Source of the DNA: Lactococcus lactis
GTDB taxonomy: Bacteria > Bacillota > Bacilli > Lactobacillales > Streptococcaceae
NCBI RefSeq assembly: GCF_029023865.1
Contig: NZ_CP118969.1
Span: 1 to 64,000, forward strand
Direction of reading: 5' to 3'
Length of the DNA: 64,000 nt
Positions 46,353 to 54,144 of the stretch are shown here, one piece after another (positions within the stretch are counted from its first letter, which is position 1; every line of letters starts with the position of its first letter). Below the pieces are notes generated by a model that was not told where the DNA came from, ran no database searches, and was given only the letters and a program-made list of their open reading frames with translations. The position numbers and the translations under genes were made by a program.

Positions 46353-46941
46353 TATATAAACTCTAGATAAATTTTGGGATTATACCCTGATAAGTCAATT
46401 TCGTGCCAACATTCGCCAACAATTAACAAGTGTACTTTTAGGTACGCTTGTTCAGTATGATACTGACAGCATGTAAATTTTGTATGTTGCTAGAATTTGC
46501 TGTGTATTTGTAACTACGGAGCTATAACATTTTTGTTTTGAATGGGTACACCTCAAAGTTACCCCTGACCGACGTGATGTCGGTATAGCTTTGTCTAGTG
46601 TTGATAACCTCCACAACTTTGAGGGCGTTAAAATCTTTACAACCTGAACCGCTATCAGTTTGCTTACATTTTGCAATGGGCTTTGTGGTTGTCGTTTGGT
46701 TGCGGAATGGTTGACGGCTTCCCCATTTATATGGGGAATAACTACATGTAAATTTTGTATGTTGTTCATACCCTACGTGATGTCGGTATAGCTTTCTGCC
46801 ACAAGTGGCAAAAACGAAAATTTCGTTGTTGTTATTAAGGGGTCGTGATTCGCGACTTGCTAGGGAGGAACGAATCGGTCCCCCCTTTTTTAGGGTCTCC
46901 AAAATCTCACTATATTATACAGAAAGAAGTTATATTATTTT
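46353..46941. other. Repeat- and hairpin-rich non-coding block
   Basis: 589 bp without a convincing gene. Two direct repeat pairs are present: CATGTAAATTTTGTATGTTG (46469 and 46744), and GTGATGTCGGTATAGCTTT (about 46574 and 46777). Hairpins include CCGAC-GTGAT-GTCGG, TTCCCCAT-TTAT-ATGGGGAA and TGCCA-CAAG-TGGCA. A leftward frame of 126 codons crosses it but looks like a by-product of the repeats. It may encode a structured RNA. Confidence 0.55.
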
Positions 46942-47268
46942 ATGGAAGTAAAATATAAAAACAAATCAGTCGAAGTATGGGAAATTAGTAAAACAAATGA
47001 ACAACCTGATTGGGTTAAGCAAGCGTTTAAAGAGAATTATCTTTCTTGGTATGATGATAGATTAAAAATCCTTTTAACTGGTATAAATCCAACAGCTAAA
47101 AGAAATATTAAATTGGGAATAATGAACGGTATTTTGAGCGTTGGACAAGGCTTTGGTGGAACTTATGCAATGGGAAATATAGGCGATTTTTTAGATATAA
47201 CAAACGGTAGGGTAATTTCTAAAAAATATTTTATTAAACACTACTACATTAAAATAGATGATGAGTAA
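46942..47268 (+). CDS. Hypothetical protein of the accessory segment
   Basis: 108 residues with a Gly-rich middle (GIMNGILSVGQGFGGTYAMGNIGDF), and charged ends. The ribosome site is weak (AGAAAGAAG). A GATTGGTTTC-type hairpin follows the stop (47276-47302). No family recognised. Its neighbourhood, a structured non-coding block on one side and small RNAs on the other, is typical of accessory or defence genes, but this is only context. Confidence 0.5.
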   Translation: MEVKYKNKSVEVWEISKTNEQPDWVKQAFKENYLSWYDDRLKILLTGINPTAKRNIKLGIMNGILSVGQGFGGTYAMGNIGDFLDITNGRVISKKYFIKHYYIKIDDE

Positions 47269-47536
47269 AGTTTATTGGTTTCACTTTTTTCGGAAACCAA
47301 TAATAGGATATGAACATTTTTGTACAAATCTCTATAGGTTCACTCTAAACGCATAACAGCCAATTTTGCCGACGTTAGCAATAATGAACAAGTAAAAATT
47401 TCTTACTAGTTGGATCTAACCCATAAAATAAAACAAGCGTATTTTCACGCGAAAAAAATGGCTTAATAAAGCTGTTTATCAGATATTTTCTATCAAATCA
47501 CTCGTATTTTCTAGCGTAAATGGTTTAATTCGGAAA

Positions 47537-47606
47537 ATAAAAAAAGCGCCCTAGTTTGAAATAGGACGCTCAGTGCAAAACTTTAGAAAAAGTTTATGTT
47601 TGGAAT
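47537..47606 (-). ncRNA. Candidate small RNA 2 (leftward)
   Basis: Minus-strand promoter TGTACA (47636-47641), 17-bp spacer, TATAAT (47613-47618). The terminator has stem GCGTCCTA/TAGGGCGC (47546-47569) and a seven-T run. The expected transcript is about 65-70 nt. Confidence 0.5.
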
Positions 47607-47643
47607 AAATAGATTATACAACATATTCTATAATTTGTACATT

Positions 47644-47704
47644 AAAAAGCCACTCGAAAGAGTAGCTTAATACTTGAAAGTAATGACATCTCAAAATCAT
47701 TATA
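47644..47704 (-). ncRNA. Candidate small RNA 1 (leftward)
   Basis: Minus-strand promoter TTGAAA (47734-47739), 17-bp spacer, TAGAAT (47711-47716). The terminator has stem AAGCTACTC/GAGTGGCTT with a TTTC loop (47647-47668) and five T. The expected transcript is about 60 nt. Confidence 0.5.
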
Positions 47705-48001
47705 TTTTTTATTCTACACCTTTTTGTATTTGGTTTCAAATTAATAAATAGAGACATGGTTGTTACAAGTTTTATATGCAACTACCTGAGGTCGCATTTT
47801 ACGACTATTGCCACAATCTAATTAGGACAAGTAACTTTTTACTTTACCTCAACTATCGGAAATTTACGAAAGTTCATATCTGTGAGAATGAAAGGTATGA
47901 ATATATTTTTTAATTCATATCATCCGTGAAGGAGTATTTCAAACTCCCCAATATAATCAAAGTGGTTTATATCCACTATAAACTTAGAAAGAATTTACAC
48001 C

Positions 48002-48166
48002 ATGAAAAAAGACGACGTTATCAAACTATCAGACGGACAAATAGCCACAATTGTTACTGGCGACGAATCTACAACTTTGCAAAATTGTTATATTGTTCGG
48101 CTCGAAAATGAAGATATAAGAGTGGTTGATAGAAAAACTCTAACGCTTGCGGAATCATTGAAATAA
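48002..48166 (+). CDS. 54-residue hypothetical protein
   Basis: The product starts MKKDDVIKLSDGQIATIV and looks like a small beta-rich fold (short strands VIKLSDGQIATIV, CYIVRLENEDIRVVD). Codon use and the acidic, non-repetitive composition suggest a real gene, though the ribosome site (AGAAAG) is weak. Function unknown. Confidence 0.6.
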   Translation: MKKDDVIKLSDGQIATIVTGDESTTLQNCYIVRLENEDIRVVDRKTLTLAESLK

Positions 48167-48244
48167 TAGTCGTTTATAACAAATTCCCCCTTTTTCCACC
48201 AATTCCATAAGTAAATTATTGAATCTTTTTTACTTAACCCCAAT

Positions 48245-48281
48245 ACGTGCAAACCTGAACCACGTTAAAAGCTGATAGGAG
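48245..48281 (+). promoter_or_regulatory. Conserved leader element upstream of the immunity gene
   Basis: A 37-base leader with ACGTG pairing to CACGT, then AAAAGCTGATAGGAG, which includes the ribosome site. Nearly the same element (50957-50994) precedes the TM2 gene outside the satellite. Confidence 0.7.
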
Positions 48282-48287
48282 GTATTT

Positions 48288-48593
48288 ATGGCAGACAATG
48301 ATAAAACATCTCAAATAAAATTAGATTTTTTAAATACACTTTATAATCTTATCCTTAGTGAGGATATAAAAGAAGAAGAACGTAGAGTGCTGACTAAAGC
48401 AAAGAATCTAGTAGAAAAAGGAGAGTATATTCCCAATGTCATCAGACGTATGCAGACAAATTTTACGTTGGATGCCATAAATAGTAACTTATCTCCAAGT
48501 GTGAGTGAGTTTTATAGTACATTGCCTAAAATACTTGCAGAGATTCTACCAGCATTTCCAGGTACTGGCTCTAGTTTAGGGATTCCTCTCTAA
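48288..48593 (+). CDS. Class II bacteriocin immunity protein (EntA_Immun-like)
   Basis: The 101-residue helical protein (LDFLNTLYNLILSEDIKEEE, KAKNLVEKGEY, LSPSVSEFYSTL) has the pattern of the enterocin A immunity family, which protects against pediocin-like bacteriocins at the mannose PTS receptor. No bacteriocin gene lies next to it, so it is an orphan cargo gene on the element. It has a strong GGAGG site and a shared leader. The family call is by pattern only. Confidence 0.75.
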   Translation: MADNDKTSQIKLDFLNTLYNLILSEDIKEEERRVLTKAKNLVEKGEYIPNVIRRMQTNFTLDAINSNLSPSVSEFYSTLPKILAEILPAFPGTGSSLGIPL

Positions 48594-48842
48594 TTATCTT
48601 GTTACCCTTGATACCTTACTGTTACTCTTCTTTTAGAGAAAGGTAACAGTATAAACCCTTGATATAACTACCTTTATAATACTTTGTTACTCTTGTTACC
48701 GTAAATAATACTATATCAGTTGAGAATTTAATAACTCTATAAACTAATAAACCAGTTAACTAAATATCTCTAATAAAAATATTTCTCAATCCTCGTACAT
48801 GCCTTGCCTGACATTAGTACAAAATGGAAAGGAAGAAATAAT
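48594..48842. other. Intergenic region with GTTAC repeats before the integrase
   Basis: 249 bp with repeated GTTAC/GTTACC words (about 48602, 48624, 48643 reversed, 48698, 48708) and a direct pair CCCTTGATA (48608, 48656). The motif recalls the GGTAAC blocks at 38.5-38.9 kb. No gene. Confidence 0.5.
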
Positions 48843-50027
48843 ATGAATATTAAAGAATATACAAAAAAAGACGGTACAAAGGTGTACCGCGCTAATGTTT
48901 ATCTGGGGGTTGATTCTCTAACTGGTAAGCAAGTGAGAAAAGTTATAACGGCTAAATCTGAAAAGATGTGTAATACAAAAATAAGTAGAGCTATTAATGA
49001 GTTTGAAAAGAACGGCCAAACAGTCAGAAAAGTAAGTGTAGATGATTTTAAAGATATTGCCATGCTGTGGTTTGATAGTTATAAGCTAGGGGTAAAACCT
49101 CGAACAGTTCAAATCATGCAGACACGCTTAAATAATTATGTTTTGCCAGCTCTTGGAGAGTATAGAATAGATAAAGTAAATTCTATTATTCTTCAGCAAA
49201 TTGTTAATCAATGGATGATTAATGCTAGTCAACCATTAAATGGGGCTTACCACAGACCAAAAGGAAAAGGCAAAGACTTCAAAATATACTTTAATATCGT
49301 TGAGCGTATTTTTAAGCATGCCTTATCTCTTGGGCTAGTTAAAGATAACCCTTGTGTTAATGTTATTGTACCAAAAGTAAGACTTGAAAGCACCGAAAAG
49401 AAAGTAAAACATCTTACAGCGGAGCAACTGAAAATATTTTTTGAGTATATTGGAGCACTACCCAAAGAGAAATATACTAATGAGCTGATGACTGGACTTT
49501 GTCGTTTGCTTGTTGCCTCCGGTTTGCGTATTGGGGAAGCTGTGGCCTTGTCATGGTCTGATATTGACTTTAAGACAGGTTCTGTGTCTGTCAGTAAAAC
49601 AACGCTTAGAGCGGTCATACAATCAACCCCAAAGACTGACAAAAGTAATAGGATTGTTTTAATAGACAGCAAAGCAGTAGAAGTTTTAAAGCATTGGGAA
49701 CTATTTCAAGCGAAATACTTCATGAGTATTGGAAAGGGAAAGCAAGAACTGGTATTTCCCAACCGAACAGGAGGGGTGTTGGACTATCAGACAATGAGGC
49801 CATTCTTAATAAAATGGTTGAGAGCCTGCCAGCTACCACAAGTTGGATTTCATGGTTTTAGACATTCTCATGCTAGCCTTCTACTTAATGCTGATGTTCC
49901 CTATAAAGAGATACAAGAACGCTTAGGACACGCAAGCATAAAAATGACTATGGACACATACAGCCACCTTGAATCTGACAATAAAATAAAAGCAGTTGAA
50001 CGCTTTGAATCAATTGCAAATTTCTAG
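48843..50027 (+). CDS. int: Tyrosine-type site-specific integrase
   Basis: The 394-residue phage integrase has an N-terminal arm-binding domain (about 1-50), a core-binding SAM-like domain and the catalytic domain with R229, H337-x-x-R340, H363 and nucleophile Y373. Start at ATG 48843 with a GGAAAGGAAG site; an upstream in-frame start lacks one. The gene ends about 110 bp before attR. The repeated CTCGTAATAAA sites at both ends are its likely arm targets. Confidence 0.93.
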   Translation: MNIKEYTKKDGTKVYRANVYLGVDSLTGKQVRKVITAKSEKMCNTKISRAINEFEKNGQTVRKVSVDDFKDIAMLWFDSYKLGVKPRTVQIMQTRLNNYVLPALGEYRIDKVNSIILQQIVNQWMINASQPLNGAYHRPKGKGKDFKIYFNIVERIFKHALSLGLVKDNPCVNVIVPKVRLESTEKKVKHLTAEQLKIFFEYIGALPKEKYTNELMTGLCRLLVASGLRIGEAVALSWSDIDFKTGSVSVSKTTLRAVIQSTPKTDKSNRIVLIDSKAVEVLKHWELFQAKYFMSIGKGKQELVFPNRTGGVLDYQTMRPFLIKWLRACQLPQVGFHGFRHSHASLLLNADVPYKEIQERLGHASIKMTMDTYSHLESDNKIKAVERFESIANF

Positions 50028-50039
50028 TAAAAAAATGCT

Positions 50040-50063
50040 ACTCGTAATAAATCTCGTAATAAA
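50040..50063. repeat. Integrase arm-type site, right end
   Basis: A tandem CTCGTAATAAA pair, identical over 24 bp to 35676-35699. It sits between the integrase stop and attR. Confidence 0.75.
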
Positions 50064-50135
50064 TTTAGCTTTTTTAAAAAACAAAATCTCTACAACGTAG
50101 ATATACCAGTATTTAACGAGGTTTTTCTTATTACA

Positions 50136-50163
50136 CATACGGCATTCAATCAGTGTTTTTTTG
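50136..50163. repeat. attR: attR core (28-bp direct repeat)
   Basis: Exact copy of 35556-35583. Sequence to the right is chromosomal. Confidence 0.92.
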
Positions 50164-50478
50164 TGTATCAAAAATTAGACAAATCAATAATAAATCTAGG
50201 CTACGGGACTATATAGTTAAATAGAACGGCTTTAGAGCTTTAGATTTGTTTTTGCATTTATTTGTTAACAATTTTTGTTAATTTATTCGTTGGATAATTT
50301 TTGTAGAATAAAGATACCTCAAATGTGTAGACCTTACACGAATAATAAAAGGTCAGTCTAACTTTGTTTGTACCTAGATATGTACTTCAAACTATCTTTC
50401 GATTTTGAAAGCCCATAGTTTAACTTCTATGAGTTTTTTGTTTGTAAAAGGATATGAATCTAAAAGGAGTAAAGATTT
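50164..50478. other. Intergenic region right of attR
   Basis: 315 bp, AT-rich. It holds the palindrome TTAACAA-TTT-TTGTTAA (50265-50281) and a weak terminator-like hairpin CATAG/CTATG followed by six T (50414-50439). No gene is seen. The ribosome site AAAGGAG precedes the next gene. Confidence 0.4.
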
Positions 50479-50928
50479 ATGCTGATTAGAAATTATGAAT
50501 CAAAAGATTTAGATGAAGTTATTAATCTGTTTAAAAACACTATTTTTGAAATAAATATTTCTGATTATACTTTGGAACAGGTTAAAGCTTGGGTTGACGT
50601 TGACACAGAGTTATTTGATGATAATCTTGGCAAAACCTACGCCAGAGTCATTTCTAATCATGAGCAGTTAGTAGGATTTGGTAACATTGATGATAAAGGA
50701 TATATTGATTTATTTTATGTCAGTGCAGATTATCAAAGGCAGGGAGTAGGGCAAAAACTTCTAAATGATCTAGAAAAAAGTTCGAATTATACTAGCTTTA
50801 TGGTTAATTCATCTATTACTACTAAGCCCTTCTTTGAAAAAATGGGCTATAAAGAAACAAAAAAGAACTGTGTACACTTGCGAAGGCAAAATTTTGTTAA
50901 CTTTACTTTAAAAAAAGTTGTTGAATAA
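50479..50928 (+). CDS. GNAT-family N-acetyltransferase
   Basis: 149 residues with the acetyl-CoA loop YQRQGVGQKLL and a typical late FFEKMGYKE segment. The substrate is unknown. First chromosomal gene after the element. AAAGGAG lies 9-10 bp before the ATG. Confidence 0.85.
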   Translation: MLIRNYESKDLDEVINLFKNTIFEINISDYTLEQVKAWVDVDTELFDDNLGKTYARVISNHEQLVGFGNIDDKGYIDLFYVSADYQRQGVGQKLLNDLEKSSNYTSFMVNSSITTKPFFEKMGYKETKKNCVHLRRQNFVNFTLKKVVE

Positions 50929-50956
50929 AGTTGATTTTATTTAACAACTTAAAATA

Positions 50957-50994
50957 ACGTGCAGGCACTGAGCCACGTAAAAAGCTGATAGGAG
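50957..50994 (+). promoter_or_regulatory. Conserved leader element upstream of the TM2 gene
   Basis: A 38-base element with ACGTG/CACGT stem and AAAAAGCTGATAGGAG, closely matching 48245-48281. The loop differs in several bases while the stem and 3' part are kept. Confidence 0.7.
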
Positions 50995-51004
50995 TATTGT
51001 TATT

Positions 51005-51247
51005 ATGGCAACGAAAACAGTTAACAAACATTTGTTTGTATGGTTAGGAAGTTTTCTATTTGGGGGATTTGGGGTTGACCGTTTTATGCGAGGACAAATT
51101 GGAGTGGGAATTTGTAAATTGTTATTCAACTGGGCTACTTTTGGAATTTGGTCTTTTGTTGATTGGATTGTAGCCTTGGTCAAGGCTTATAGTACTTACA
51201 ACGATACTGAAGATATTACATTTATTAATGGTGGATATTCTAGATAA
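51005..51247 (+). CDS. TM2-domain membrane protein
   Basis: An 80-residue protein with the TM2 signature (FVWLGSFLFGGFGVDRFMRGQIGVG then a second helix ending in DWIVALV). It has two membrane helices and a short soluble tail. Function of bacterial TM2 proteins is unclear. It has the shared leader upstream and a bidirectional terminator downstream. Confidence 0.85.
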   Translation: MATKTVNKHLFVWLGSFLFGGFGVDRFMRGQIGVGICKLLFNWATFGIWSFVDWIVALVKAYSTYNDTEDITFINGGYSR

Positions 51248-51299
51248 AAGCTCATCTATTTGAGTTCTTTCTCAAATTTCTTTTAGGAGTTTATAAATA

Positions 51300-51331
51300 A
51301 AAAATAGACCAATTATTGGCCTATTTTTTAT
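51300..51331. terminator. Bidirectional terminator between TM2 and SulP genes
   Basis: AAATAGACCAA/TTGGCCTATTT with TTA loop and A/T runs on both sides. The stem is better on the minus strand, serving the SulP gene. Confidence 0.85.
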
Positions 51332-52949
51332 TTATTTTATCAACTAAATCTAAAAGGAATTCATTGACACTTGGGTAAATGGCTTCTTCACCAACCATGC
51401 TAATAAGTCCAGTTCTCTTAAATGATTCTTTTAATTTAGGATTCATTGAGGCGAAGACGATTTGGCGTTCTTCCTTATGAAAAATACTGTAAATATCAAT
51501 CAATAGTTTTATAGAAGTGACGTCAATCATTGGTACACCTCTTAGAGAAAGAACAACATTAGTATTTGCTGGAAGTTCATCAATTGCTTGTTTTAACTTG
51601 CTACTATTTAAAAAGAAAAGCGGGCCAGAGATATAAATAACTGTCCAATCAGTAAATACTTCATGATGATTTTGACTGATTCGTTCGGGTTCAATTTGTG
51701 AACTATTAATCTCAATTTGGGAAATTTTTACGATAAAGAGTAAGAAACCAACAATGATTCCTGCTAATATTGCAGTACTTAAATCGAAAATAACAGTGAT
51801 AATCATCGTTACAAAAAATTCGATGATTCCACTTTTTAATTTATTTTTGAATAAGAAACGAATGGCTTCCCACTCGTTCATTCTTACGGCGGTCATGATA
51901 AGAACACCAGCAAGGGCACTTAGTGGAATATGAGTCATAAATGGTGCAAATAGAAACATTGAGAGGAGAAGAATAAGGGCGTGAATAATACCAGTTAAGC
52001 GAGTTTGAGCACCTGCTTTTATAGCTACACTTGTTCGAGCAATTGCGGCTGTTGCTGGAATTCCTCCGAAAAAGGGAATGAAAATATTTCCGATTCCTTG
52101 AGCAACGAGTTCTTGGTTATTGTCCATTGGGTGATTGGTTGCACGGCCTGCTGAGGCACCACAAAGGAGACTTTCGGTCATTCCAAGTACGGTAATGCTT
52201 ATGGCTGGGATAAGTAGAGTTTTCATATCTTGAAGATTCAATTCAGTCAAACGTAGATGAGCTTGGGGAATAAGGGTGGTTGGAATTTTTCCTACTAAAG
52301 GAATATCTAGTTTTAGAGCAAGGACTGCTAAAGTTGACAGAAGGATAGCCAACAATGAAGCTGGGAATTTTTTACCCCATGATTTAGGATAGAAAATCAT
52401 TAATAAGATTGTTAAAAGTCCAATAATTGTTGAAGGATAATCAATGTGTAAGCCAGAGATAAATTTCATTAAATCAAAAAAAGAACCTGTAAAATGTTCT
52501 ATTCCGAAAAAGTTTTTAATTTGTCCGCTGGCAATGATGATGGCAATACCAGAAGTAAAACCTGTTATTACTGGTGAGGGAATAAGTGAAATTAAATTTC
52601 CTAAACGGAAAATACCAGCGAGTAATAGAAAGATTCCTGCCATAAAAGTAGCAATAAATATTCCATTCATTCCGTATTTACCAATGAGTGAAATTAAAAT
52701 AGCCGCCATTGCTCCTGTTGGACCAGAAATTTGATAGAAAGCTCCAGAAAGTGAGCTAATAATTATACCTGCAACAATGGCTGTTATAAGTCCGGCTGCG
52801 GCTGTTGTACCACTTGATACACCGAAGGCAAGGGCTAGAGGGAGGGCAACGGCGGCTACAGTAATTCCTGCCATCAAATCTTGTAAGAATTTTCGTCGGT
52901 TGTAGTCTTTGAATTCTGAGTTAATAATACATAAAAATTGTTTAATCAT
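51321..52949 (-). CDS. SulP-family anion transporter with STAS domain
   Basis: The 542-residue permease has about ten to twelve membrane helices (about 25-410), including the SulP-typical GPTGAMAAIL and SGIAIIIASGQ segments, then a cytoplasmic STAS domain (about 435-540; VVLSLRGVPMIDVTSIKLL). It may carry sulfate, bicarbonate or another anion; the substrate cannot be told. It diverges from the GNAT gene at 53159 across 209 bp. Confidence 0.92.
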   Translation of the reverse strand: MIKQFLCIINSEFKDYNRRKFLQDLMAGITVAAVALPLALAFGVSSGTTAAAGLITAIVAGIIISSLSGAFYQISGPTGAMAAILISLIGKYGMNGIFIATFMAGIFLLLAGIFRLGNLISLIPSPVITGFTSGIAIIIASGQIKNFFGIEHFTGSFFDLMKFISGLHIDYPSTIIGLLTILLMIFYPKSWGKKFPASLLAILLSTLAVLALKLDIPLVGKIPTTLIPQAHLRLTELNLQDMKTLLIPAISITVLGMTESLLCGASAGRATNHPMDNNQELVAQGIGNIFIPFFGGIPATAAIARTSVAIKAGAQTRLTGIIHALILLLSMFLFAPFMTHIPLSALAGVLIMTAVRMNEWEAIRFLFKNKLKSGIIEFFVTMIITVIFDLSTAILAGIIVGFLLFIVKISQIEINSSQIEPERISQNHHEVFTDWTVIYISGPLFFLNSSKLKQAIDELPANTNVVLSLRGVPMIDVTSIKLLIDIYSIFHKEERQIVFASMNPKLKESFKRTGLISMVGEEAIYPSVNEFLLDLVDKINKK

Positions 52950-53158
52950 AATAATTCCTTTAATTTTTTATCACAATATTCTATGATAACAGAGATGAGT
53001 AATCATATCAAATAATTATCGGAATCGAAATGAAATCAAGATTAGGTAAATTTCTTGTAATTAAAAAACCAGAAAATAAATTTTTTACTAATATCTAATG
53101 AAAAATAGAAGAATAACTGCTAAAATGATGATAGAGATTTTATTAGGAGAGGAAGATA

Positions 53159-53680
53159 ATGATAATTAAAACAATAAATTTGGAAAACTATAAAGAAGTT
53201 ACTGAACTTATTCGTGAATCTTTTAGTCAGTCAGAACATGGTTATGGTAATGAGGCTGAACTTGTTGATAAAATTCGTAATGAAGAAGGTTATATCAAAG
53301 ATTTGGAAATTGTTGCTTTTGAAGATGGTAAAATCGTTGGTCACGGTCTTTTGAGTGAGGTAGAGATAGTAAGTGACTCACAAAAATTCAAAGGTTTGGT
53401 CTTAGCTCCTCTTGATGTTTTAACTACTTACCAAGGTAAAGGAATTGGGGCAGCAGTATTATTGGAACTTGAAAAAAGAGCAAAAATTTTGGATTATCCG
53501 TTTATTAGTATTTTAGGTCATGAAACTTATTATCCTAAGTTTGGTTATGTACCAGCAAGTCAATATCAAATCAAAGCACCTTTTGAAGTTTCTGATGAGA
53601 ACTTTATGATTAAAGAATTAACTGACGGTGGCTTAGAAGGAAAATCAGGAGTAATTCACTACTCAGAAGCCTTTAACTAA
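53159..53680 (+). CDS. GNAT-family N-acetyltransferase (YhbS-like)
   Basis: The 173-residue protein with LAPLDVLTTYQGKGIGAAVL (acetyl-CoA loop) and ILGHETYYPKFGYVPA fits the YhbS group of acetyltransferases. The substrate is unknown. Good AGGAGAGGA ribosome site. Monocistronic by context. Confidence 0.85.
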   Translation: MIIKTINLENYKEVTELIRESFSQSEHGYGNEAELVDKIRNEEGYIKDLEIVAFEDGKIVGHGLLSEVEIVSDSQKFKGLVLAPLDVLTTYQGKGIGAAVLLELEKRAKILDYPFISILGHETYYPKFGYVPASQYQIKAPFEVSDENFMIKELTDGGLEGKSGVIHYSEAFN

Positions 53681-53768
53681 GTAACAATTGAGTTTAAAAC
53701 TCTTTGTTAGTAACTCTATATTTAAGACTTAAATAATAAAAATTCTTGCATTTTGGTCTATAAATCGG

Positions 53769-53940
53769 TATAATAAGCTAGTAAGTTGGCCCGGTAGCTC
53801 AGTTGGCTTGAAGCACTGCTTCAAGGTTGCGGATAGAAAAATTGCGAAGCAATTTATCATTACTACCACAGAATTTTAGAATTCTAGAAGTGGTCACAAA
53901 ATATTCAACTTTTTATAAGTTGGCCCGGTAGCTCAGTTGG
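53769..53940 (+). repeat. Partial tRNA-Lys duplication and leader
   Basis: A 25-bp sequence covering the tRNA 5' flank and first 19 bases occurs at 53782-53806 and again at 53916-53940. Between them lie strong hairpins (CTTGAAGCA-CTGCTTCAAG near 53808, AAATTGC/GCAATTT near 53839, AGAATT/AATTCT). A TATAAT (53769-53774) lies upstream of the first copy, so the half-tRNA would be in the tRNA precursor. Confidence 0.75.
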
Positions 53941-53994
53941 TAGAGCAGTAGACTCTTAATCTATGGGTCCAGGGTTCGAGCCCCTGCCGAGCCA
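53922..53994 (+). tRNA. tRNA-Lys (CTT)
   Basis: A 73-nt cloverleaf. The anticodon loop CTCTTAA gives CTT, and the T-arm is AGGGTTCGAGCCCCT. The acceptor GGCCCGG opposite CCGAGCC has one C-A mismatch. Confidence 0.95.
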
Positions 53995-54002
53995 TAAATA
54001 GT

Positions 54003-54043
54003 AAAAGCACTCTAAATTTTTAAAAGTTTAGAGTGCTTTTTTT
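54003..54043 (+). terminator. Terminator of tRNA-Lys
   Basis: A 14-bp stem AAAAGCACTCTAAA/TTTAGAGTGCTTTT with a 10-base loop, then T. Confidence 0.92.
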
Positions 54044-54066
54044 ACTGACAGAAATCTGTCAGTAAA
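54041..54066. repeat. Inverted ACTGACAG pair before araT
   Basis: TTTACTGACAG and CTGTCAGTAAA with a 4-base loop, directly after the tRNA terminator. A further CTGTCAGT lies at about 54109. Confidence 0.75.
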
Positions 54067-54144
54067 GTAAATAGTCTGAAAATAGTGTATAATATTGTCA
54101 AAAGATTTCTGTCAGTAGAACAGGATGTAAGTAGAGGATGTTTT

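Larger units (their letters stand above)
47269..48001. other. Gene-poor region with two leftward promoter-terminator units
   Basis: 733 bp without a convincing coding region. It contains two minus-strand small RNA candidates (listed separately), a hairpin after the upstream gene and a dyad GATATGAAT/ATTCATA-like pair near 47897-47924. A possible plus-strand promoter (TATAAT at 47952) is followed by the dyad AGTGG...CCACT (47961-47977) before the next small gene. Confidence 0.5.
35556..50163. mobile_element. Integrated phage-satellite-like element (about 14.6 kb)
   Basis: Bounded by 28-bp direct repeats. It has a tyrosine integrase next to the right end, a divergent Cro/CI-type switch, a leftward replication module, RinA/ArpU-like small regulators and rightward accessory genes. 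There are no head, tail, packaging or lysis genes. The size and content resemble the small lactococcal prophage-like elements bIL310, bIL311 and bIL312 (from memory) and the general plan of phage-inducible satellites. It would need a helper phage to spread. Confidence 0.85.

Noticed and set aside
46522-46902. Leftward open frame of 126 codons
   Set aside because: It crosses two direct-repeat pairs and several hairpins, has no ribosome site that I can see, and its composition follows the repeats. More likely a by-product of non-coding structure.
35556-50163. Complete temperate prophage
   Set aside because: No terminase, portal, capsid, tail, holin or lysin gene is present; the element is too small.
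54085-54144. Longer AraT N-terminus
   Set aside because: The extra 20 residues run through a repeat and have no ribosome site; the 391-residue form matches the known length.
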